A stretch of 64,000 bases of DNA from assembly GCA_000310025.1 (NCBI GenBank), contig FN648785.1, forward strand, positions 385,792 to 449,791. Reading direction: 5' to 3'. A model generated the notes under the pieces. That model saw only the letters and a list, made by a program, of their open reading frames with translations, did no database searches and had not been told where the DNA came from. Below, in pieces: positions 1-11,000 of this stretch (position 1 is its first letter; the number at the start of each line of letters is the position of its first letter). This stretch comes from Ectocarpus siliculosus (taxonomy: Eukaryota > Sar > Phaeophyceae > Ectocarpales > Ectocarpaceae). Both the position numbers and the translations under genes were made by a program.

Positions 1-1431
1 TGAGACCCCCCCCCCCCCCCCTGAGTACACCCCCCTCCCCCCCCTCCCCCCCCTCCTGTCTTTCCTCGATTTCCACAACGCCCCCCCCGCAGTTCCTCTT
101 TGCTGTTTCTCACCGAGCTGGATTCTTGACTTTGTGCTGCGGTGGCGGTGGCGGTGAGAGCATCGGTGTAGGCCTTTTCCGCCGCGATGCTGTCTGCCTC
201 CACAAATGCGGCCACGTCTGCCAGTGTCCTTGCGGGCTTGGACGGTATTGCCGCCGCCGGCGGAGCCGTGTTGGTTTGTCCTGCAAAACCAGTGGTAACA
301 GCGACAACACAATCAGTATCAGCAGTAGCAGTAGCAGGAGAAACAGATCAGGATAGCAGCAGCAGTAGCAGCAGCAGCAGCAACAGCAGAAACCGTAGGT
401 GAAATAGGAGGGTAGCAGCAGCGACAGCAGCAGAAGCCGTAAGTGACAAAGCAGGGTAGCTGCACTACAATAGGGGTAGCAGCAAAGAGAATGAAAGGAA
501 AAAGCATTTCTCCCATAGCAATGACAACACGAACGATAAATGCTGTCATTTTCGTAGCTTGCATCGGCCCGGGTAGTTCATGTTGCTGCTGTGCAGAATA
601 TCATGCTGCTGCTAAGTGACTGCAGCATTCACGCTTACTGAAGCTAGAGGGGGCATCGCCGAATGCATGTCCACGACAAACTGGTACCGGCTTCGACGCA
701 GCAAAAGAAAAGTCGTTGAGGACAAAATACCAAATACCAGGCGCAAGCAACGGCCGGCGAAACAAGACGCCACTGCAATAGCCTCTGAATGCTTCCGGTC
801 CTTCCCAGGCGGAACCAACGTTTTCCCCGAGTCTCATGAGGGAAGTGTTTGTGGGTTTGTTGGCGCGGGTGTTGGTTTGTCGTCTGTTAATTTCCACCAG
901 TACCATTTTCAACTTTTACGTTTCTAGGTAAAATGATTCGGCCCACGTCGTATGCCATCTGCGACATACTGGTACAAACGGTGCTCTCAACGCGCAGCAA
1001 CGTTCTAGTCGCTTATCTTTAGAGACGGAACGTGTCTGAAATCGGATCTCATTGTTCTTCTTTTGATTGCGTCAAGTTTTCGAATTCGATAATAAATTCT
1101 ATATAGCAAAAAAACAAGGCGACGGCGGATGCCAACACCACACATCAAAGTAAGACAAAATGTGTCGGAGGATATACCGGAAGGACTCCAACGAGAAGAA
1201 CGAGTAGGTGTCAAACGACAAAAAGGAAAAGAGGCGGATAGCAAAAGAAAGGGTGCGAGGTGATTTCATTGTTTGTTGTATTCTTCTGAGAAAATATACA
1301 AGGCTGATACACATACAACGGGGCAAAATAACAAATCGCCAGGTACTCGCGGGAACAACTTCGTTCGCTGCGTTTCCCCTCCCCTCCCCTCACCAAGAGA
1401 CAAGGAAGACGAGGGACAAGCATTACTGTAC
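1..1431. other. No supported gene; C-rich and CAG-like repeats
   Basis: Positions 6-57 are almost pure C with a few T, A and G. Positions 340-435 are an interrupted AGC/GCA repeat. The short frames here are created by those repeats and I see no exon with credible splice sites. Part of this stretch could be 3' flank or intron of the minus-strand block to its right. Confidence 0.5.
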
Positions 1432-2112
1432 CTTTCGCTTGACCGTCACTCTGCGCCGCTGCTCCGACCGATTGCTGCGAGTCCACGGGACCGCTAGTCC
1501 TGACGTCAGCATCTCCGCCGGCCCCTTCGTCACTGCCACCGGCGGCAGCGGTAGCAGCATGGTCGTCTCCCGCGATCGCAGCGGCCGAACCTCGTCCATC
1601 CCCACCGGCAGAGGTCGCCCCTTCCGAAACTCTGCCTGCGGCAACTGGAGGGCCCTCCAGAGCATCATCGCCCGCTTCTTTTCTTCTTCTGGCCGTGCGT
1701 TCTGGAGGCTCACCTCGACCCTCCTCCCCCCTCGCCACCGCCGCCGCCGCCGCCGCTCGAGGTGCAACTCGTTCTCGTTGTTCACCGCTTCCGGGGGGCG
1801 ACAGCGGGGGCTCCGTGTTACCCCCCGCTCCTCCCTCTTGCGTTTCTTCCCTTGCTACCCTGCCCTCTGCGATTGGTCGACCGCCAGCGGTCCCGGCACT
1901 ACCTCTGTCCGCCTCTGAGTACCCCTCCACAACCTCCCCTTCTCGCTCGGCGCCCTTGTTATCGCCACTTGCCGCTGCTGCTGCACGCCGTGCGGAGGAG
2001 GATGCGTCTGCGGCGGCAGGCTTGTTACCTGCTGGCGATGCTGCATCGTCGTTGTTTAGTTCGTAGGAAGCGGGGGCCTGTTCCGCCCTCTTCTGCAGCT
2101 TAGGGTCCAGCG
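1432..2112 (-). CDS. Probable exon of an unidentified Ala/Gly/Glu-rich protein
   Basis: This GC-rich block stays open on the minus strand for about 227 codons. It begins after a good acceptor (CAG at 2115-2113) with LDPKLQKRAEQAPASYEL and continues as an acidic Ala/Gly/Glu/Asp-rich chain without recognisable domains. A possible donor (GTACAG) follows position 1432; without splicing the frame runs on to a stop near 1211. The plus strand is also open in part (about 1,695-2,066), but its product is Pro/Ser/Ala-rich and looks like a shadow. The amino-acid mix favours the minus strand. I recognise no family and found no convincing upstream exon, so this may be a terminal exon of a gene whose start lies somewhere in 2.1-5.6 kb. 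Confidence 0.35.
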
Positions 2113-5100
2113 CTGTCGACAACGGCAGTGGCGGCGGTGTGTGGGGTCGTGTGGGCACGTACTGCGCGTTGTGAGAACATGTGCTCGTAGGTACAAAGGA
2201 GGCGTGGAAGGAACAGTAGTGGTAATACCAGTATTGCCATTTATACAGCAAGCTAATATGATATGATGTCTATCATGTCCGGTTTTGGATTCTTGGCCGC
2301 TGCATCATCTACGCTGCGAACTACCTCTCGAGTCGCTGTCTGGTGTGCGTAAGTAGGGAGCACCATCCACCGCTCCTGGCGCTCACTAGTTACTGCTGTA
2401 CCCAACGGTTTGCAACGGTATGTACACTTGCGGCAAGGTTGTTGTTGGGAACTACCGCGGCAACTATTTATGAATACTTATACTTGTTGGGAACTACTGC
2501 TGTACTGCTGTTGGGAACCAAATTTACATCATGAGTTTGTAGGCATCATTGTAATCAGTAATTCGAGCCCCAAGTCCAAGTCGAGTTCGAGAGCGTACTG
2601 ATCATCTACTGTAGATTTTGTCCAACCAGCACACCCCCCGGACTCTGCAACCGAGAAGGGATTTACACTCATGGGTCATGCCAGGGCGAAGGGGGGGGGT
2701 GCTATTAGGCGTCATGTTACCGTCTTGTTTGAACATTCGCACACCTTGGTTTCCATCCACCGTTGCTGCTGCCCCAGCCTTCGCACTGGTCTTTTTGAAC
2801 CTCATAACCTTGCGTGTGTGCCGTCAATGCTCCAGTGTGTGTACTATCGTGTCGTCCATGTCGCAGTGTCGTGGGGTGTGTCCACTGGGTGTGGGCGGCG
2901 GGCGGGGTATGGGTGAATGATTCCACGGAGCGTTTTTCTTCCCGCCGCCACTCCAAACTGAACTGCGAGGCCGGTCTATTACTGAAACCTCAGACCGTCT
3001 TCTGTGTAACACTGCTAGCTGTGTCTCAGCTTTGAGAACGAACACGAGAGACGGGGGAGAGAAAGGGGGAAGGAAGAGGCCGGAAATACCTGACAAGTAC
3101 GAGGTGAGGCATCGTAGTGTGTGCCTAGTACGCTGGGGGAGGCTGCCGTCGTGCGGTCCATGTTTTCGGGAACAACGGAGTTTGATTTTGTTGGCGACTG
3201 GTGTTGTTCGTGCATGATGTGTGTCCCATACCTGTCTGTCGTGTGAGAAATGCTGTTTCCTCTCGCCCTCACTTCTTCTCGCGTGCTTACTCACACGTGC
3301 TGGCCCTCACGCACGCCGGGAGAGTGCTACATAGATTGCGTGGCAGATCCGAAGACTGCTGCTGTTGGGATTGGTTTTGAAAATCAGGGGCAAATTCCTC
3401 CCCACGGGGCGACATTGTTTCCCAGTCATCGGCCGAACGGGCGCGGGGTTGTGTGCCGCCGCTGGCCGTTTCCTAACAGTACAACAACAAGACCCACCTG
3501 CCTCAAGTCTCGGGAACGGTTTACGAAGGAGCTTGAGCGGTGGTGCGCTGCCAGTCCGCGTGTCGTGTTCCCGCGGCGCCAAGTGAGGGTCGCCGTTGTC
3601 ATTGGCAACAAACAACGAAGAAAAAAACAAAAAAACAAGGAACATGCCGCCGCCGTTCTGTACGCCGTTTGCTAATGTCTGGTAGGCACCAGCACCAGCA
3701 CCAGCCGCCGGCAAGCGGCCGCCGGCCGAACCACCGAGCGGACCGTTTAATCCCCCCCTCGCCCCCGAATGAATGCGACAGCAGTTCCAGTAGTAGTGAG
3801 AGAAAAGAGGCGCACAGCAGCAGTTCGAGATATGTATACTGCTGTAGGAAGGGGCAAAAATGTCGTTGGCGTTTACTATTCAAGTATTCATATACAACCG
3901 AGCCACCATCTGTCTCAAATATTTTCCCGCGGTTTCGGACCCTCAGGCATGCTCCCCCTCCCGTCGCTCCGCCCACGCAACAGGCATAGACGCCGCCCAC
4001 GCAACAGGCATAGACGCCCCCTCTCCTTGTCTCTCTCGTCTAGATGGGCTTCCTCTGCGCATAAACTAGCTCTCCACAGCAGTTCCCTCCACAAGACCAT
4101 GTATTCGCTCTTGCCGTGGGCGACTACTTGTAGTGCTGTGGTGTTGTATAACCGTTCCGATCTCGATCTCGCCGGATCTCGTATGACACACGTGCACACA
4201 GCAGGCAGCAGTGTAGCGCTACGCAAGATTCCGCCCGTTAAGCTCGATCACTACTCCACGAGGACGAGGATGGTGGATGCGTTTTCGGAAAGCCGATGAT
4301 GTCTGGATCCAAGGACGACATTTGCGGCGCCGTCACTTCTGGTGTTCTTTTTGCTGCTGCAAGAGTACTGTGTGGTATCTCGAGGTATCACACTCACGAT
4401 ATTGCCTTGTCACATCGTTCGTTGTGGTTGCCCCTCTTGTTGCGACAATAAAACCGTTCCAGTTTCTGGTCCGCACTGGCTGTACTGGACCCACCTGTCT
4501 CGGACGCGTTACGTGTTCACAGGACAACGACCGCAAAAGACTGAAGGCGTAACCAGCTACTTTCTTTGCGTTCAAGGTCTAAGTGCGTGCAGAGTCTGTA
4601 CATATTGATGTTCTTTTGAGATCAAAGAAACACAGAAACGAATTCCTGAGGTCGGTCGCAAGACGAAGCCACCACTCTCGAAAGAAGGATATGGAGGGGA
4701 GGGGCTGCGGCAGTATCATACATTCGAACGTGTCACTGCCACAGCTGGACATGGGAGCCCTTTTATTTATAGCAGTACTATAATACATACGGGTGGACCT
4801 CCGACGCATTCATTGGAGGATGTTGCGTCCTGTATTGTACGCAGGCCGCCACATCATCTTCAACAAAACATGGATATTGTTTTTTGGCCATGAGCGAATC
4901 CAAGTTTTTCTCTTGCATGTTTTTGGGGTGAGATAGTGGCATCTTAAGCGGCCATGCGACGCTGCGAGCGACGCTGCTTCACGCAAAACAAGAGGGATAA
5001 TACAATACCTACCTTGTCCCCGGATTGCTGGCAAGGCAGCTGCTGTCACTGTTGGGAAACGTAAATACAACACAGAATGCTGTGTGCTCACGTTATGCGA

Positions 5101-5655
5101 GAACCAACCCAAACTGCAGATTGGTCATAGAACGCCAGCTCGGAAGCTATACGATTTAGTTGCCATTTTCTTCCTCAGGCCCCTGCACCCGGGTACGATA
5201 GGGATGGATTATTATTTTTCTTACAAATTCTTCGAAGTACATACTCCGGAGTATTAAGTACCGAAAATCAGGGAAAAGCCCGTCGCTCAGACTCAGACCC
5301 GTACTCGTACGCACAGCACGAAACAAGTATTAATAGCAAGACTTATCACTGCCGTATGTTGCTCGGAGATCGAAACAAGCACAGGTAGGTCATAGCAAAA
5401 CCACCATATCATATATCCATTGCTATTTAATTTGCCTGGGCCCTTTCCTCTGCAGATGGAGATGCGGACTTGGGCTAGTTGTTTCCTTTTTGCAAGAAAC
5501 AACAAACGTAACAGCAATAGTATGCATAGCACTAACACGCGGCTCTTGATCGTTTCTGCGATTTCCCTTGCCCACGCGCTGCTACTGCTGTCTGTTCCAC
5601 TGCCCCCCACGTGTGATGGCCGCAGCGCCCAATTCCGCCCACCCGCTGACAACAA
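2113..5655. other. Long stretch without a supported gene
   Basis: Many short overlapping frames occur on both strands, but none has coding-like composition plus splice sites. It is probably the intergenic region between a minus-strand gene ending left of it and the plus-strand gene starting right of it, possibly with 5' non-coding exons. A short duplicated motif (about 20 bp) is seen near 3,975-4,020. Promoters could not be placed. Confidence 0.4.
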
Positions 5656-6003
5656 CAGCAGCGTCCCCCTGCACTAGCAGTCGGTGGTGGCCCAGTGCAT
5701 ATCCCTGACAATAGCTGGGGCGCAACCAAGCGACGGCAGCAGCAGCGGTCCCCCGCCCGGCCAACCGCCCCACCAACAAGCATCCCTGGCACTGGTACTG
5801 CTGCTACCGGCGGCTCCTCCTCCTCGCCGCCGCCACCGCTGTCGGAGGTGAAGCTGGGCTGGGACACTCGGTACCGCACGGCGACGGCGATGGCAGCGGC
5901 TGTCGGAACGTCGTGCATACCTCCTCCGGTTTCCGCTGGAAACCCTACCGCGGGGACGGCGGCGGATGCGGGGCCGGAGGGAGGGGGAGGGCCCTCCACG
6001 CCC

Positions 6004-6039
<36 letters not shown>

Positions 6040-8003
6040 ACTGCTTTGAAGGGGGGAGGCGATTGTAACGGCTTCAACGTGAATCAGCAACCGCCCTCGG
6101 CGACAGCCAACGGAGTCGGGGCCGCGGGGGGGGAGGCGGAGGTGCTGCGGCCAGAAGCCGGGAGCTCCATCGCCGCCGCCGCCGCCGCCGCGGCTTCAAG
6201 CAGGAAGACCGCGAGTCGCCACGGCAGCGGCGACAGCGAGGACCGCGGCGACGTAGCCGACGCGTGCGCTACGCAAACATCGGCGGCGGTAAGGCCCGCA
6301 GACGGCGGTGGCGATACAAGGAGCGACGACAAGACCGGCGGTGATGACGACGAAACAACAACGTCACGGTCGTCGTCGTCGTCATCGTCGTCATCGTCGA
6401 CGATGGCCCCGCCGCCCCCCGAATCGACACCGACAGCCAGAGGGCGGACGCTGGTATCCCTCCAGCTGAAGAAGGAAGAGCTCCTGCCGCCCCCGGTGTT
6501 GCCCCCCTCCGCCTGCACAACGCCTGCGGAGTCTCCTAGAAACCCGGACCTGGTGATGGACGCGTTCAGGTCTCCCGCCGCTTCGCCCTGGCCGGCCGGC
6601 GGCGGCGGTGGTGTTGGGTTTCGGGGGAGACAGAGAGGAGCTTCGGCGGCGGCGGTAGCGGCTGGCGCTCGGTCTGGAGGCGGTGACAGGTGTGGAGGCG
6701 GTGCAGGGCTTGGTGTTTGTTGTGCGGGACGATGGCGCCCGGTGGCCATCCCACACTTGTTCTTGGCGGGGTACTCCCATGCTAGGATTTTGCGCATCTG
6801 CCATTTCTATGTTTTGTCCTCTGGCGTAGTTGTGTTGGGTGTTGGTCAGCCGCTAAGCGCGGTCGATGCTAGTCGGTGAATCCCACATACACACACACAC
6901 ACCCTCCTTTGGTTGAGTCTCGTCTTCGACATCCCCGTCGGCGGGGCTTCTGCGGAGTAGTACATGTGTGTGCTGTGGTTGTCTCGCGATGCCCTAGTGA
7001 CGTCACTGGCGTCTTTCCGTTTCCATTGATCGGGCGGTGACGGTTACGGCAGCAACGAAACCCGTGCTTGTCGAAGATGTAGATACACACATGAGACAGC
7101 CGCCATGGGTGAAGCACTATTATTTTGTAACTACTGCCGCTGTTCGGCGTTCGTGCATGCATGCCTGACAGGAGCTCAGCATGGAGAGCAAGGACCGGTA
7201 GCGGCGGCGGGGGTGACGGGGGCTCCGTGGATGCTTTTTGCGTGTCTCCGTTTTCCCCGAGGGTATCCCCTCGAGCTCTCATGTCTTCGCCGGTCGGAAT
7301 CGACGGGCCGGCACGAGACGGCTCGTTCTCCCTCTCTTCCTCCCCCTCCTCACAGCGTGGCGCCTTTGCGGGAAGCGGTCGGTTGGAGGGGTCAGATTGG
7401 TGGAAGGTGGGTGTTGGGTGTTGGCACCACGCCCGCCCCCCTTTTCTTTTGTACGATGTGAAGATTTTTTTTTGTTAGCGATATTATGGAGAACATTGCT
7501 TGAATTTCCGGGCGTGAGTGGAATGGAGGAAGAGCTGCCGTGTGTTGGATGAGGACCCCCGCCCCAATTAGGTTTCATTCTAAGGCGTTTTTTTTGTTTT
7601 TGTGAGCAACCATGTTGGGGTTGTACGCACAAGGGAAAGAGGGTATCTTTAGATGCGTTGCGATGGTTTTTGTTATGGGATACGATCGTTGTTGTCTTGA
7701 CAACATGTTACAGCTGCTGCTAGGTTGTGACGATGACGACTGTTCCACGGCATCTCATCAAAACCCACCCCAACACTGCGACAACTGGATAATCTGGTAC
7801 TGCTTGCGTGTAGCCTGCCGCGGGATGAGGAGGGGCAGTAAGCAGTAAGAATGCAGCAAGTGTGTGCGGGGCTTGTGGTGTGCTGTTTTGTCATCACATT
7901 GCGTATCCGTCGTTGACATGCATGGTGTTTAACGTAAATACCTCTTGTCTGTCTGTCGCTGCCTCTCTTTCTGTCTGTCTGTCTGTCTGTCGCTGCCTCT
8001 CTT

Positions 8004-8041
<38 letters not shown>

Positions 8042-11000
8042 GCTGCCTCTCTTTCTGTCTGTCTGTCTGTCTGTCGCTGCCTCTCTTTCTGTCTGTCTTG
8101 TCTGTCTGCCTCTCTCTCCTGCCCCTGTTCTGGTTATCGTTGATATGACTTACGCTATATGGCGACGATCGATGACGACCAGGGTCTTGATCTCAGTCCG
8201 GACCGTTGCGGGCTACCAAGATGGAGGTATTTATGCAAGTATTCCTAGCTCGCCTTGTCTTGCCTCACGATACCTTGTCCTGTGTTCGAGCCCAGTTTTT
8301 TGTTGTCGAGGTTGATCATATCTGAAGAGAATTACATTCTTCCCATTCGACTGGTATTGGACTTGGTTGAAGGGTGATGCATCTTCCTTCGTTTGTTTGA
8401 TTTTTTTTTCATTGATCCCCATGGGTCTCGATTTTGATGGAACTAGATTTGACCGTCGTTTGATGGAGTATGGTGTGTGGCGTGATGTCACATGAGAGGA
8501 CACTGCTTGACCGTAACTAACCCCCATATGTACTTGTCACCGGTCTAGTCTTGGCTGTCATCAACCCCGCCCTTGTTTTTTTTTTTTCCTTGTTTCAGGG
8601 GTGTTTCCCCCTCCCCCCCATGATCATCTGCCTCTGCCTCCCGCCTCCACAACGCCCCCGTATCCGGCGTTTCTCGGCACGCCCCCCCCCCCCCCCCGGG
8701 CGGACTCGCAGGGAATCTCGCAAGCCGGTAGCGACGGCCTCGTTTCTGCCAAGCGATGACGTCACTGAGAACGATGGCGGCGGCGAGACTGTCGTGGAGA
8801 TGACTTCCGTCTCCGCAGCGGCGGGGTTTCACGACGGGGGTGGCGGGGTTCGAGGGTTGTTGTCCCCGACTAGGAGCAGCTCCGCGCGCATGTCGCGGTC
8901 TTACATGACGCTGCTGGCGGCCGCGGCGGCGGAGGAGACGACCAAGGGCCGCCGTCAGCAGGTATGTGTTGTCTTGTTGTTGTTGTTGTGGTCGCTAAGG
9001 TTGGTGTTGGTGTTGTTGAATTTATGTGTTGGTTTTGCTTCTAGTTCAGAGTATGTCATACCACTCTCTTGACCAAGTATTTGATTTTCTGCTGGTCTCT
9101 TTGTTGGGCTATTTAGTTTGAATCATCTGCAGCCGGGAATGTTAAGAGTCCACGAGTAATTGGGCCCCCATCACACGACGGTTGCATGTTGTTCCCACTT
9201 TCGGTTGTAACCAGACGGGCAGGCACGTTTCCAACAACACTTGGTTTTCCTCCATTCTGTCTTTCCAACGACGACATTTCCCATGCCATGCATCTCCCGC
9301 AACGTATCCAACCCATGTGCCCGCTCTTTTTCTCCTCGCCAGGGAGGGGGTGTGCCAGGTCGCGCAACTGGTGAGGTTTCCGCTACAGAGCAGGCGTCTC
9401 AACCCTTGACGGTGGAGGGCAGGCTCAGGCAACTGGAAGCCGAGAACTTAAGGCTGCGATTTCGAGTGGCGGATCTCGAAGGCCAGGTATTGATATTGTC
9501 CGCTACTCGTGTGTCGATATTGTCATATTGTCATGTTGTCATATTGTACATTCCTTACCGGTGTTTGAGGGTGGTCGTTTTGGGGAAAGGATGGACCGAT
9601 GTCAACCCGTTGCACAGATACTTCTGTTGTACAGCAGTGGTCGTATTTTTGTAGTCAGGAACGTTTTTTTATTTCTTTTTCTTTTTGGACAGGTAAGTGT
9701 GATGGAGGACGAGCTCGACAGGCGAGGAGTCGCTCGGCCGATGCCTGCAGACCCAAATAGCAGCAGCAACGCCGAGAGTTGCAGAACCGGCAACGCCGGC
9801 ACGGCGGTTGTTGCTTCCGCTGACGACAAGAGCAACGCTAGCGCTTGCCGGGTGAAGGTGGAGGCAACAGGTGCCGCAAAGACTGTGAAAGCAGCAGCAG
9901 CAGCAGCAACAGCAGCGACATCACCCAAGTCGAGGGGAGTTGAGGGGGAAGGAGGGGGAGAGGCTGGGGCGGGGATAGTCAACGATGGTCCCCTGTTGTC
10001 CCCCCGGGGTAGGGGGTACCTGGCGAGGTTGGTGCTGGAGGTTTGCTCGGAGATCGAAGACAGTAAGAAGGTGGGTGTGGGTAGGTGCGAAGTAAACACA
10101 AAGTTTTTTCTTGTGGATATTTCCAGCTCGGCAGCAAGACGGTTCCGATGTGCGAAGTAGCAAACTATAATAGAGGTTGGCTCGGAGATTGAGGATATTT
10201 CGAAGGTGGGTGTGGGTATGTAAGTGGTTGCGCTTGAGGGGCATATCGAAAAGAGGAGGCAGAACCGATAGTCAGAAAGATAGATGGGCCAATAAAAAAA
10301 CGTTGTCGATAAAAACATGGTGTTGTGAGTCGTTGTTCCGCCTCCCGTTTCGGAGCTTGGCTTGATTACTTGATTGCTGTCAAATACGCGCAAATTTGTA
10401 TGCATAACAAGCAACAACATCTTCATTTGCTTGGTGTATTTTACATGTGTGTGGTTTCAGTAGGGTGCTTTGGTTTGCTGACTACCGTATATGACACAAG
10501 ATAACACACCCCCTGGACCAATTTTCAAAGCTCGATTACGCCACGACGAAGAGGATGTATAAATGAAACAATACATTTTCGGAAATTTCTCGACCAGACA
10601 GCTTCAACGCCAACGTTTTCGGCGATTTGACTCTTTCTGTTGTTGAGAAATCGAGATTTGAAAATCGGTCCAGTGGGTGTGTTATCTTGTGTATTTACGG
10701 TAGAGTGTTGCGTGTACTGTACGTCATTCAAAACCCTCTTCGTTACTGGTCTTTTTTTGTTTTTTTTCGTGGGACCACCATGTGGTATGTTTTCTCCGTA
10801 TTTTTAATTTTTTTTTGAACTTTTTTTCTGTGTCCTTATGGTGATTCTGGCGCGATTTTTTTGCACAACTGCGGGAGAAGGCGGCTACGGAGGCTAAGGC
10901 TAAGGGAGGAGGAGCCAGCACGAGCACGAGCACGGTGACTACAACGGGCGAGGGGATCGCGTCACGCCCGCGTTCGATCCCGCACTCAGAACGCCTGTGC

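Noticed and set aside
7862-8148. Ser/Cys/Leu/Val repeat peptide on the plus strand
   Set aside because: It is a translation of the CTGT microsatellite within an intron.
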